Below, piece after piece: positions 9,821 through 22,711 of a stretch of 64,000 nt of DNA. The stretch is from assembly GCA_033807775.1 (NCBI GenBank), contig CM066321.1, forward strand, positions 40,896,850 through 40,960,849. Direction: 5' to 3'. The position numbers and the translations under genes are program-made. The notes below the pieces were generated by a model, which had not been told where the DNA came from, did no database searches, and saw nothing but the letters and a program-made list of their open reading frames with translations. Origin of the DNA: Saussurea involucrata. Taxonomy: Eukaryota > Streptophyta > Magnoliopsida > Asterales > Asteraceae. Positions within the stretch are counted from its first letter, which is position 1. Every line of letters begins with the position of its first letter.

Positions 9821-10812
9821 TTAGCATTTACAATGGTAAATATCAGTGTGATTCTCCCTGCAATGTCCACCTTGACCGTTACCACATCTTCCCCTACAAA
9901 AACTGTCACACTTTGCCATTTCAACCGGATTATCTGGATGACAAGGCATTTTATTGTCGGTACAGCATAATCCTACAGCCACATAGGATCCCCAATACGA
10001 TGCTGCGATAAAGGGTCAATAAAATATTTGCTAAGTTATATAAGCATATACATATAATATATATAGTATAAGTTTTCTAAAGTGAGTAAAATACAAAAGT
10101 TATAGCGGTAACAAGGCTAGTTTACCGGTGTATGATCACACAAGTAAGATTTAGTGTAAAAATGCTCATAGAACTTTACAATCAAGAATAAATTGATAAC
10201 CCGAAAATGGAAATAAACAAATATAACACAAAGGTTCACACTATTATTCTTTATTGCGGAAAACATAGATGTTGAAATTGACTAGTACAAAAAATAATGA
10301 CTAGCAAGAGATGGTGGTAAGGAGTTATGTGTTGAGCCATTTCAATTCTTATTAAATAATACGGATATTGATCATGAATTTGAAACTATGTGTAACACTC
10401 AAGGTATTGTGGCATATATATATCATGTGTATGTATATATGCATAAATATGTATATGTATTCGTATTCGTATAGTATTGATTAAATATGAAATTAAAATA
10501 ATTACAATGAAAATAGATTCGAAATATAGTCATGTTTATTCTATACAAGTTATCAAAACATGTCATTTTCAAAATGACTACTTTCAATGCAACCCGAAAA
10601 ACTATCACACGTGTAAGCTTTTGTATACAATTGTGTTAACTGAACTTTACATTCAAGAATGATTCAAAAAATTGGTAATGGAAATAAATAATTACATCTC
10701 AAAGGTTGAGAGTATAAGTGTTTGTTGCAGAACATGTATATACTGAAAACTAACCTGTACAAAGAATAAGGACTAGCAAGAGAACGTGGCAAGAAATTCT
10801 TTGTTGAGCCAT
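9821..10812 (-). pseudogene. DEFL gene copy 1 (one cysteine lost)
   Basis: Exon 1 is 10755-10812 and exon 2 is 9821-10002, with donor CAG/GTTAGT and acceptor ATCGCAG. The frame is open from ATG to TAA. Relative to the array consensus, the cysteine of the C-terminal C-x-C-x-C that comes first (position 55 of the mature peptide) is Tyr, and Ser6 is Tyr. Losing one of ten cysteines should leave an unpaired partner, so the peptide is probably non-functional or altered. It is the outermost left copy, next to the gypsy LTR. It could still be expressed; the label rests on the lost cysteine only. Confidence 0.65.
10283..10340 (-). other. Second exon-1-like segment (exon 1b) inside the DEFL intron, unit 1
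   Basis: The segment is the same length (58 bp) as the main exon 1, starts with ATG and encodes MAQHITPYHHLLLVIIFCT, another signal-peptide-like sequence. A GT lies at the homologous donor position, with the same phase, but in a poor context (CTA/GTCAAT against CAG/GTTAGT). It belongs to a diverged direct duplication of promoter plus exon 1: about 10110-10620 corresponds to 10640-11090. Splicing to exon 2 would use a 280-bp intron and yield the same mature peptide. Unit 8 has lost one base in its A-run here (near 31076-31081), which shifts the frame, and the TATA position has become a variable AT repeat. A relic is more likely than an active alternative exon. Confidence 0.5.
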
Positions 10813-10887
10813 TTATGTTGTTATTCAAGAATAAAGATATTGATGGTACTAAAATATGCGTATCACTCAAGGTCTTGTTGTGTGTTA

Positions 10888-10896
10888 TTATATATA
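10888..10896 (-). promoter_or_regulatory. TATA box of the DEFL gene (unit 1; conserved in the others)
   Basis: The minus strand reads CCTATATATAATAAC, giving TATATATAA about 76 nt before the exon 1 ATG. This spacing fits a start about 30 nt downstream and a 45-nt leader. The element is the same in all 14 units, for example near 31671-31681 in unit 8. Confidence 0.6.
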
Positions 10897-11265
10897 GGTA
10901 CGACTTGGGCTATAGATAATAACACAGTAATTGGAATTAAAATAGATTCTAAATGTAGACTCTAGCATATTCCATACAAGTTATTTTTGAACCAAATCGA
11001 GACAAGCAGCGAATTTTAAAATCGTATAGTTAATGCAAACCGAAAAGTTCTCATCATGTTTAACGAATTTAGATACTCATCAATGTTATACCCCAAATTC
11101 GTGTTCCTTTTTCCATGTTACCTATTTTATAGATAAACGAAGTAATTGTGGATTTCACAAATACAATTAATAGTATTATACAAGCAACAATAACTAATGG
11201 CTTATGGACTCCTTAATCGTCTAATTCTCGGACGCCATTAAAATAGTACATTTATAAATGTGTGT

Positions 11266-11326
11266 TTAACCACAACAAGAAAAAAAATCTCCTAGCATAA
11301 CGCCAATAAAAATTTATTGTGGTTAA
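11266..11326. repeat. Short inverted repeat TTAACCACAA...TTGTGGTTAA (unit 1)
   Basis: Ten-base perfect arms at 11266-11275 and 11317-11326 enclose about 41 bp. Units 2-5 keep both arms; units 6-14 have one changed base in the right arm (TTGCGGTTAA). It could be the remains of a miniature inverted-repeat element or a chance hairpin. Confidence 0.45.
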
Positions 11327-12771
11327 CATTGTATTATTTGCCATTATATCGCATTTTCAAAAATTGCAAAGGCTTGGTCCGATACAACCTCTGAATATTG
11401 CAAACACGCTATATAAATAGGAAAATATTGTTAAATAGTTTTTAGTTGGAACTTGTTTAGTTGTTTTTCACATGCTCTTTTGTAAAGTAACAATGATAAA
11501 TTTGTCTTGTATGAATCAATGTGGTACCATTAGAAAATAAGACACCATTGATGATCGGTTCCATAGATGTTCGATAACCCCATTTACCGGAGGAATTCAA
11601 AATAAAATACGTGCCAAATATTTGCATCCTATAAGTTGATTGCCCACAAATGACCAATGAATTACTCATATTTTATTGAGAGAAACCTTTGTCGGAAAAC
11701 CAACAAGCTACATTAACTATTTATTTAAAAAATGTTATATTTTTAGAGGATATTCGATGGACTCTACGTTACTTTTCTAAAGGATATTGGTCCGAATCAT
11801 GTTTTTAAGATAAATAAGAAAAATATTTGGATTTTCATATTTTTAACTCATATAAATAAGTTCCAATTAAAACTATATACATGAAATATAATTATTATAG
11901 TAAAATAATTAATCTAAGCTAGCGTATTACCAATTTCCACGATATCCCAAAATACAGAAATTTTGGTATAAAAATACAAAGAAAATCATCTTAAGGTCAT
12001 AGGTGTAGGGGACCGAAAATTTTGTCATGAATCCTTGCTTTCCCAACTCTCGTCCTCTGATTTATAGTGAGCTTTTTGTCAATTAGTTATTGAGGATGGT
12101 TAACTACCAAAGACCGATAACATATTAACTAGACAAATTTAAGACATAATATCTAACTAGTTAATGCCTATGTGTGGTCATACTAACTGAGTCCCCTGTG
12201 CATTACCATTGTGATGTTCATCGTTTGTAAATAAGTTATTGTTTTTGTTATTTCGTAAGAGACGATATAAGTTCACTATTTTGTTCATGTGTTATTATGT
12301 AAAAAGAAATTGTAAGAACAGTTGTCGCAATAATTCAAAGGCTTTCAATAACAATTGTGGCTTACCCACATGTCAAAAAGCAGTTTCAAAAACATATTAG
12401 ATGACAAACTTTACAACTTCCTAAGATTTTAGGTATTCGTTAAGAATATTCAAGCCATATTACCATGAAACTACCTTTTGTTTTCCAAACACACCAATTC
12501 TTTCCAGTTAAATTTGCAGTTTTTCATCCATCGGTTGAAATGGAAACGTGTGATCGGTGTTGATAAAGGATAAAATGCATACTTCAACAATATTTATCCA
12601 TATAACTTATAAAACAAAACAGACATGAGATAAAACTACATTCTCGATACCTTTTAGGATTTCAATAATTATAACATTCTAATTTTGGAACAAAAATAAA
12701 ATTGAACCTTTTTATTCTTTACTAGTGTATGTGAAAGTATCTTCTAAACAAAAGCAAATCTGTTTTTTCCG

Positions 12772-13763
12772 TTATCATTTACAATGGCAAATATCAGTGT
12801 GATTCTCCCTGCAATGTCCACCTTGACTGTTACCACATCTTCCCCTGCAAAAACTGTCACACTTTGCCATTTCAACCGGATTATCTGGATGACAAGGCAT
12901 TTTATTGTCGGTACAGCATAATCCTACAGCCACGGATGATCCCCAATACGATGCTGCGATAAAGGGTCAATAAAATATTTGCTAAGTTATATAAGCATAT
13001 ACATATAATATATATAGTATAAGTTTTCTAAAGTGAGTAAAATACAAAAGTTACAACGGTAACAAGGCTAGTTTACCGGTGTATGATCACACAAGTAAGA
13101 TTTAGTGTAAAAATGCTCATAGAACTTTACAAACAAGAATAAATTGATAACCCGAAAATGGAAATAAACAAATATAACACAAAGGTTCACACTATTATTC
13201 TTTATTGCGGAAAACATAGATGTTGAAATTGACTAGTACAAAAAATAATGACTAGCAAGAGATGGTGGTAAGGAGTTATGTGTTGATCCATTTCAATTCT
13301 TATTAAATAATACAGATATTGATCATGAATTTGAAACTATGTGTAACACTCAAGGTCTTGTGGCATATATATATCATATGTATGTATATATGCATAAATA
13401 TGTATATGTATTCGTATTCGTATAGTATTGATTAAATATGAAATTAAAATAATTACAATGAAAATAGATTCGAAATATAGTCATGTATATTCTATACAAG
13501 TTATCAAAACATGTCATTTTCAAAATGACTACTTTCAATGCAACCCGAAAAACTATCACACGTGTAAGCTTTTGTATACAATTGTGTTAACTGAACTTTA
13601 CATTCAAGAATGATTCAAAAAATTGGTAATGGAAATAAATAATTACATCTCAAAGGTTGAGAGTATAAGTGTTTGTTGCAGAACATGTATATACTGAAAA
13701 CTAACCTGTACAAAGAATAAGGACTAGCAAGAGAACGTGGCAAGAAATTCTTTGTTGAGCAAT
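12772..13763 (-). pseudogene. DEFL gene copy 2 (start codon lost, last residue lost)
   Basis: Exon 1 region is 13706-13763 and exon 2 region 12772-12953. The start codon position (13761-13763) reads TTG on the minus strand, and no other in-frame ATG precedes it in a usable place. The last codon of the peptide is replaced by TGA (12775-12777), which removes the final cysteine. Splice sites are intact. The loop residue at mature position 42 is Ser, as in copies 3 and 4. Two independent lesions make this a clear pseudogene. Confidence 0.8.
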
Positions 13764-15727
13764 TTATGTTGTTATTCAAGAATAAAGATATTGATGGTAC
13801 TGAAATATGCGTATCACTCAAGGTCTTGTTGTGTGTTATTATATATAGGTACGACTTGGGCTATAGATAATAACACAGTAATTGGAATTAAAATAGATTC
13901 TAAATGTAGACTCTAGCATATTCCATACAAGTTATTTTTGAACCAAATCGAGACAAGCAACGAATTTTAAAATCGTATAGTTAATGCAAACCGAAAAGTT
14001 CTCATCATGTTTAACGAATTTAGATACTCATCAATGTTATACCCCAAATTCGTGTTCCTTTTTCCATGTTACCTATTTTATAGATAAACGAAGTAATTGT
14101 GAATTTTACAAATACAATTAATAGTATTATACAAGCAACAATAACTAATGGCTTATGGACTCCTTAATCGTCTAATTCTCGGACGCCATTAAAATAGTAC
14201 ATTTATAAATGTGTTTAACCACAACAAGAAAAAAAAATCTCCTAGCATAACGCCAATAAAAATTTATTGTGGTTAACATTGTATTATTTGCAATTATATC
14301 GCATTTTCAAAAATTGCAAAGGCTTGGTCTGATACAACCTCTGAATATTGCAAACACGCTATATAAATAAGAAAATATTGTCAAATAGTTTTTAGTTGGA
14401 ACTTGTTTAGTTGTTTTTCACATGCTCTTTTGTAAAGTAACAATGATAAATTTGTCTTGTATGAATCAATGTGGTACCATTAGAAAATAAGACACCATTG
14501 ATGATCGGTTCCATTGATGTTCGATAACCCCATTTACCGGAGGAATTCAAAATAAAATACGTGCCAAATATTTGCATCCTATAAGTTGATTGCCCACAAA
14601 TGACCAATGAATTACTCATATTTTTTTGAGAGAAACCTTTGTCGGAAAACCAACAAGCTACATTAACTATTTATTTAAAAAATGTTATATTTTTAGAGGA
14701 TATTCGATGGACTCTACGTTACTTTTCTAAAGGATATTTGTCCGAATCATGTTTTTTAAGATAAATAAGAAAAATATTTGGATTTTCATATTTTTAACTC
14801 ATATAAATAAGTTCCAATTAAAACTATATACATGAAATATAATTATTATAGTAAAATAATTAATCTAAGCTAGCATGTTACCAATTTCCACGATATCCAA
14901 AATACAGAAATTGTGGTATAAAAATACAAAGAAAATCATCTTAAGGTCATAGGTGTAGGGGACCGAAAATTTTATCATGAATCCTTGCTTTCCCAACTCT
15001 CGTCCTCTGATTTATAGTGCGCTTTTTGTCAATTAGTTATTAAGGATGGTTAACTACCAAAGACCGATATCATTGCTAGATTAACTAGAGAAATTCAAAA
15101 CAAAATATCTAACTAGTTAATGCCTATGTGTGGTCATACTAACTGAGTCCCCTGTGCATTACCATTGTGAAGTTCATCGTTTGTAAATAAGTTGTTGTTT
15201 TTGTTATTTCGTAAGAGACGATATAAGTTCACTATTTTGTTCATGTGTTATTATGTAAAAAGTAATTGTAAGAACAGTTGTCGCAATAATTCAAAGGCTT
15301 TCAATAACAATTGTGGCTTACCCACATGTCAAAAAGCAGTTTCAAAAACATATTAGATGACAAACTTTACAACTTCCTAAGATTTTAGGTATTCGTTAAG
15401 AATATTCAAGCCATATTACCATCAAACTACCTTTTGTTTTCCAAACACACCAATTCTTTCCAGTTAAATTTGCAGTTTTTCATCCATCGGTTGAAATGGA
15501 AACGTGTGATCGGTGTTGATAAAGGATAAAATGCATACTTCAACAAGATTTATCCATATAACTTATAAAACAAAACAGACATGAGATAAAACTACATTCT
15601 CGATACCTTTTAGGATTTCAATAATTATAACATTCTAATTTTGGAACAAAAATAAAATTGAACCTTTTTATTCTTTACTAGTGTATGTGAAAGTATCTTC
15701 TAAACAAAAGCAAATCTGTTTTTTCCG

Positions 15728-16721
15728 TTAGCATTTACAATGGCAAATATCAGTGTGATTCTCCCTGCAATGTCCACCTTGACTGTTACCACATCTTCCC
15801 CTGCAAAAACTGTCACACTTTGCCATTTCAACCGGATTATCTGGGTGACAAGGCATTTTATTGTCGGTACAGCATAATCCTACAGCCACGGATGATCCCC
15901 AATACGATGATGCGATAAAGGGTCAATAAAATATTTGCTAAGTTATATAAGCATATACATATAATATATATAGTATAAGTTTTCTAAAGTGAGTAAAATA
16001 CAAAAGTTACAGCGGTAACAAGGCTAGTTTACCGGTGTATGATCACACAAGTAAGATTTAGTGTAAAAATGCTCATAGAACTTTACAATCAAGAATAAAT
16101 TGATAACCCGAAAATGGAAATAAACAAATATAACACAAAGGTTCACACTATTATTCTTTATTGCGGAAAACATAGATGTTGAAATTGACTAGTACAAAAA
16201 ATAATGACTAGCAAGAGATGGTGGTAAGGAGTTATGTGTTGAGCCATTTCAATTCTTATTAAATAATACAGATATTGATCATGAATTTGAAACTATGTGT
16301 AACACTCAAGGTCTTGTGGCATATATATATATCATATGTATGTATATATGCATAAATATGTATATGTATTCGTATTCGTATAGTATTGATTAAATATGAA
16401 ATTAAAATAATTACAATGAAAATAGATTCGAAATATAGTCATGTATATTCTATACAAGTTATCAAAACATGTCATTTTCAAAATGACTACTTTCAATGCA
16501 ACCCGAAAAACTATCACATGTGTAAGCTTTTGTATACAATTGTGTTAACTGAACTTTACATTCAAGAATGATTCAAAAAATTGGTAATGGAAATAAATAA
16601 TTACATCTCAAAAGTTGAGAGTATAAGTGTTTGTTGCAGAACATGTATATACTGAAAACTAACCTGTACAAAGAATAAGGACTAGCAAGAGAACGTGGCA
16701 AGAAATTCTTTGTTGAGCCAT
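15728..16721 (-). pseudogene. DEFL gene copy 3 (splice acceptor lost)
   Basis: Exon 1 is 16664-16721 and exon 2 is 15728-15909. Both coding parts are open and all ten cysteines are present, but the intron end reads ATCGCAT instead of ATCGCAG (position 15910), so the acceptor used by the other copies is gone. Position 42 is Ser. Unless a nearby AG is used in frame, normal splicing would fail. Confidence 0.7.
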
Positions 16722-18685
16722 TTATGTTGTTATTCAAGAATAAAGATATTGATGGTACTGAAATATGCGTATCACTCAAGGTCTTGTTGTGTGTTATTAT
16801 ATATAGGTACGACTTGGGCTATAGATAATAACACAGTAATTGGAATTAAAATAGATTCTAAATGTAGACTCTAGCATATTCCATACAAGTTATTTTTGAA
16901 CCAAATCGAGACAAGCAACGAATTTTAAAATCGTATAGTTAATGCAAACCGAAAAGTTCTCATCATATTTAACGAATTTAGATACTCATCAATGTTATAC
17001 CCCAAATTCGTGTTCCTTTTTCCATGTTACCTATTTTATAGATAAACGAAGTAATTGTGAATTTTACAAATACAATTAATAGTATTATACAAGCAACAAT
17101 AACTAATGGCTTATGGACTCCTTAATCGTCTAATTCTCGGACGCCATTAAAATAGTACATTTATAAATGTGTTTAACCACAACAAGAAAAAAAAATCTCC
17201 TAGCATAACGCCAATAAAAATTTATTGTGGTTAACATTGTATTATTTGCCATTATATCGCATTTTCAAAAATTGCAAAGGCTTGGTCTGATACAACCTCT
17301 GAATATTGCAAACACGCTATATAAATAAGAAAATATTGTCAAATAGTTTTTAGTTGGAACTTGTTTAGTTGTTTTTCACATGCTCTTTTGTAAAGTAACA
17401 ATGATAAATTTGTCTTGTATGAATCAATGTGGTACCATTAGAAAATAAGACACCATTGATGATCGGTTCCATTGATGTTCGATAACCCCATTTACCGGAG
17501 GAATTCAAAATAAAATACGTGCCAAATATTTGCATCCTATAAGTTGATTGCCCACAAATGACCAATGAATTACTCATATTTTTTTGAGAGAAACCTTTGT
17601 CGGAAAACCAACAAGCTACATTAACTATTTATTTAAAAAATGTTATATTTTTAGAGGATATTCGATGGACTCTACGTTACTTTTCTAAAGGATATTTGTC
17701 CGAATCATGTTTTTTAAGATAAATAAGAAAAATATTTGGATTTTCATATTTTTAACTCATATTAATAAGTTCCAATTAAAACTATATACATGAAATATAA
17801 TTATTATAGTAAAATAATTAATCTAAGCTAGCATGTTACCAATTTCCACGATATCAAAAATACAGAAATTGTGGTATAAAAATACAAAGAAAATCATCTT
17901 AAGGTCATAGGTGTAGGGGACCGAAAATTTTATCATGAATCCTTGCTTTCCCAACTCTCGTCCTCTGATTTATAGTGCACTTTTTGTCAATTAGTTATTA
18001 AGGATGGTTAACTACCAAAGACCGATATCATTGCTAGATTAACTAGAGAAATTCAAAACAAAATATCTAACTAGTTAATGCCTATGTGTGGTCATACTAA
18101 CTGAGTCCCCTGTGCATTACCATTGTGATGTTCATCGTTTGTAAATAAGTTATTGTTTTTGTTATTTCGTAAGAGACGATATAAGTTCACTATTTTGTTC
18201 ATGTGTTATTATGTAAAAAGAAATTGTCAGAACAGTTGTCGCAATAATTCAAAGGCTTTCAATAACAATTGTGGCTTACCCACATGTCAAAAAGCAGTTT
18301 CAAAAACATATTAGATGACAAACTTTACAACTTCCTAAGATTTTAGGTATTCGTTAAGAATATTCAAGCCATATTACCATCAAACTACCTTTTGTTTTCC
18401 AAACACACCAATTCTTTCCAGTTAAATTTGCAGTTTTTCATCCATCGGTTGAAATGGAAACGTGTGATCGGTGTTGATAAAGGATAAAATGCATACTGCA
18501 ACAAGATTTATCCATATAACTTATAAAACAAAACAGACATGAGATAAAACTACATTCTCGATACCTTTTAGGATTTCAATAATTATAACATTCTAATTTT
18601 GGAACAAAAATAAAATTGAACCTTTTTATTCTTTACTAGTGTATGTGAAAGTATCTTCTAAACAAAAGCAAATCTGTTTTTTCCG

Positions 18686-19677
18686 TTAGCATTTACAATG
18701 GCAAATATCAGTGTGATTCTCCCTGCAATGTCCACCTTGACTGTTACCACATCTTCCCCTGCAAAAACTGTCACACTTTGCCATTTCAACCGGATTATCT
18801 GGATGACAAGGCATTTTATTGTCGGTACAGCATAATCCTACAGCCACGGATGATCCCCAATACGATGCTGCGATAAAGGGTCAATAAAATATTTGCTAAG
18901 TTATATAAGCATATACATATAATATATATAGTATAAGTTTTCTAAAGTGAGTAAAATACAAAAGTTACAGCGGTAACAAGGCTAGTTTACCGGTGTATGA
19001 TCACACAAGTAAGATTTAGTGTAAAAATGCTCATAGAACTTTACAAACAAGAATAAATTGATAACCCGAAAATGGAAATAAACAAATATAACACAAAGGT
19101 TCACACTATTATTCTTTATTGCGGAAAACATAGATGTTGAAATTGACTAGTACAAAAAATAATGACTAGCAAGAGATGGTGGTAAGGAGTTATGTGTTGA
19201 GCCATTTCAATTCTTATTAAATAATACAGATATTGATCATGAATTTGAAACTATGTGTAACCGTCAAGGTCTTGTGGCATATATATATCATATGTATGTA
19301 TATATGCATAAATATGTATATGTATTCGTATTCGTATAGTATTGATTAAATATGAAATTAAAATAATTACAATGAAAATAGATTCGAAATATAGTCATGT
19401 ATATTCTATACAAGTTATCAAAACATGTCATTTTCAAAATGACTACTTTCAATGCAACCCGAAAAACTATCACATGTGTAAGCTTTTGTATACAATTGTG
19501 TTAACTGAACTTTACATTCAAGAATGATTCAAAAAATTGGTAATGGAAATAAATAATTACATCTCAAAGGTTGAGAGTATAAGTGTTTGTTGCAGAACAT
19601 GTATATACTGAAAACTAACATGTACAAAGAATAAGGACTAGCAAGAGAACGTGGCAAGAAATTCTTTGTTGAGCCAT
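18686..19677 (-). CDS. DEFL peptide precursor, copy 4
   Basis: Join of exon 1 (19620-19677) and exon 2 (18686-18867). The frame is open and all ten cysteines are present. The last base of exon 1 is T rather than G, so the donor is ACAT/GTTAGT. This weakens the site slightly and turns the residue at the signal cleavage point from Ala to Ser. Position 42 between Cys6 and Cys7 is Ser. It is the leftmost copy that reads as intact. Confidence 0.75.
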
Positions 19678-21643
19678 TTATGTTGTTATTCAAGAATAAA
19701 GATATTGATGGTACTGAAATATGCGTATCACTCAAGGTCTTGTTGTGTGTTATTATATATAGGTACGACTTGGGCTATAGATAATAACACAGTAATTGGA
19801 ATTAAAATAGATTCTAAATGTAGACTCTAGCATATTCCATACAAGTTATTTTTGAACCAAATCGAGACAAGCAACGAATTTTAAAATCGTATAGTTAATG
19901 CAAACCGAAAAGTTCTCATCATGTTTAACGAATTTAGATACTCATCAATGTTATACCCCAAATTCGTGTTCCTTTTTCCATGTTACCTATTTTATAGATA
20001 AACGAAGTAATTGTGAATTTTACAAATACAATTAATAGTATTATACAAGCAACAATAACTAATGGCTTATGGACTCCTTAATCATCTAATTCTCGGACGC
20101 CATTAAAATAGTACATTTTATAAATGTGTTTAACCACAACAAGAAAAAAAATCTCCTAGCATAACGCCAATAAAAATTTATTGTGGTTAACATTGTATTA
20201 TTTGCCATTATATCGCATTTTCAAAAATTGCAAAGGCTTGGTCTGATACAACCTCTGAATATTGCAAACACGCTATATAAATAAGAAAATATTGTCAAAT
20301 AGTTTTTAGTTGGAACTTGTTTAGTTGTTTTTCACATGCTCTTTTGTAAAGTAACAATGATAAATTTGTCTTGTACGAATCAATGTGGTACCATTAGAAA
20401 AATAAGACACCATTGATGATCGGTTCCATTGATGTTCGATAACCCCATTTACCGGAGGAATTCAAAATAAAATACGTGCCAAATATTTGCATCCTATAAG
20501 TTGATTGCCCACAAATGACCAATGAATTACTCATATTTTATTGAGAGAAACCTTTGTCGGAAAACCAACAAGCTACATTAACTATTTATTTAAAAAATGT
20601 TATATTTTTAGAGGATATTCATTGGACTCTACGTTACTTTTCTAAAGGATATTGGTCCGAATCATGTTTTTTAAGATAAATAAGAAAAATATTTGGATTT
20701 TCATATTTTTAACTCATATAAATAAGTTCCAATTAAAACTATATACATGAAATATAATTATTATAGTAAAATAATTAATCTAAGCTAGCATGTTACCAAT
20801 TTCCACGATATCCCAAAATACAGAAATTGTGGTATAAAAATACAAAGAAAATCATCTTAAGGTCATAGGTGTAGGGGACCGAAAATTTTATCATGAATCC
20901 TTGCTTTCCCAACTCTCGTCCTCTGATTTATAGTGCGCTTTTTGTCAATTAGTTATTAAGGATGGTTAACTACCAAAGACCGATATCATTGCTAGATTAA
21001 CTAGACAAATTCAAAACAAAATATCTAACTAGTTAATGCCTATGTGTGGTCATACTAACTGAGTCCCCTGTGCATTACCATTGTGATGTTCATCATTTGT
21101 AAATAAGTTATTGTTTTTGTTATTTCGTAAGAGACGATATAAGTTCACTATTTTGTTCATGTGTTATTATGTAAAAAGAAATTGTAAGAACAGTTGTCGC
21201 AATAATTCAAAGGCTTTCAATAACAATTGTGGCTTACCCACATGTCAAAAAGCAGTTTCAAAAACATATTAGATGACAAACTTTACAACTTCCTAAGATT
21301 TTAGGTATTCGTTAAGAATATTCAAGCCATATTACCATCAAACTACCTTTTGTTTTCCAAACACACCAATTCTTTCCAGTTAAATTTGCAGTTTTTCATC
21401 CATCGGTTGAAATGGAAACGTGTGATCGGTGTTGATAAAGGATAAAATGCATACTGCAACAAGATTTATCCATATAACTTATAAAACAAAACAGACATGA
21501 GATAAAACTACATTCTCGATACCTTTTAGGATTTCAATAATTATAACATTCTAATTTTGGAACAAAAATAAAATTGAACCTTTTTATTCTTTACTAGTGT
21601 ACGTGAAAGTATCTTCTAAACAAAAGCAAATCTGTTTTTTCCG

Positions 21644-22233
21644 TTAGCATTTACAATGGCAAATATCAGTGTGATTCTCCCTGCAATGTCCACCATGACT
21701 GTTACCACATCTTCCCCTGCAAAAACTGTCACACTTTGCCATTTCAACCGGATTATCTGGACGACAAGGCATTTTATTGTCGGTACAGCATAATCCTACA
21801 GCCACGGATGATCCCCAATACGATGCTGCGATAAAGGGTCAATAAAATATTTGCTAAGTTATATAAGCATATACATATAATATATATAGTATAAGTTTTC
21901 TAAAGTGAGTAAAATACAAAAGTTATAGCGGTAACAAGGCTAGTTTACCGGTGTATGATCACACAAGTAAGATTTAGTGTAAAAATGCTCATAGAACTTT
22001 AAAATCAAGAATAAATAGATAACCCGAAAATGGAAATAAACAAATATAACACAAAGGTTCACACTATTATTCTTTATTGCGGAAAACATAGATGTTGAAA
22101 TTGACTAGTACAAAAAAAAATGACTAGCAAGAGATGGTGGTAAGGAGTTATGTGTTGAGCCATTTCAATTCTTATTAAATAATACGGATATTGATCATGA
22201 ATTTGAAACTATGTGTAACACTCAAGGTCTTGT

Positions 22234-22330
<97 letters not shown>

Positions 22331-22711
22331 TATGTATGTATATATGCATAAATATGTATATGTATTCGTATAGTATTGATTAAATATGAAATTAAAATAA
22401 TTACAATGAAAATAGATTCGAAATATAGTCATGTATATTCTATACAAGTTATCAAAACATGTCATTTTCAAAATGACTACTTTCTATGCAACCCGAAAAA
22501 CTATCACACGTGTAAGCTTTTGTATACAATTGTGTTAACTGAACTTTACATTCAAGAATGATTCAAAAAATTGGTAATGGAAATAAATAATTACATCTCA
22601 AAGGTTGAGAGTATAACTGTTTGTTGCAGAACATGTATATACTGAAAACTAACCTGTACAAAGAATAAGGACTTGCAAGAGAACGTGGTAAGAAATTCTT
22701 TGTTGAGCCAT
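21644..22711 (-). CDS. DEFL peptide precursor, copy 5 (most divergent intact copy)
   Basis: Join of exon 1 (22654-22711) and exon 2 (21644-21825). The signal peptide has Cys8 to Tyr and Leu13 to Gln, the latter within the hydrophobic core, which may weaken secretion. The mature peptide differs at three places: His21 to Arg, Gly42 to Ser and Gln43 to His; all cysteines are kept. Its intron carries a 92-bp AT repeat at 22237-22328, which makes the intron about 75 bp longer than in other copies. Confidence 0.75.
22237..22328. repeat. (AT)46 microsatellite in unit 5
   Basis: An uninterrupted AT run of 92 bp. The same spot in the other units has only a few AT pairs (for example CATATATATATC). It lies upstream of exon 1b, where the paralogous promoter has its TATA box. 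The translated Tyr-Ile repeat is an artefact. Confidence 0.95.

Noticed and set aside
10477..10662. 61-codon plus-strand ORF repeated intact in nearly all units
   Set aside because: It lies in the DEFL intron and promoter duplication, has no recognisable motif, and persists because the units are almost identical; its changes between units are mostly amino-acid replacements.
10664..10870. 68-codon minus-strand ORF in every unit
   Set aside because: It covers the DEFL exon 1 and donor in a different frame and reads through the splice site; the real frame starts at the ATG at 10812.
11457..11669. 70-codon minus-strand ORF present in units 1-3
   Set aside because: No family resemblance, and a single-base insertion breaks it in later units without other signs of a gene.
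22191..22373. Tyr-Ile repeat protein
   Set aside because: Translation of the AT microsatellite.
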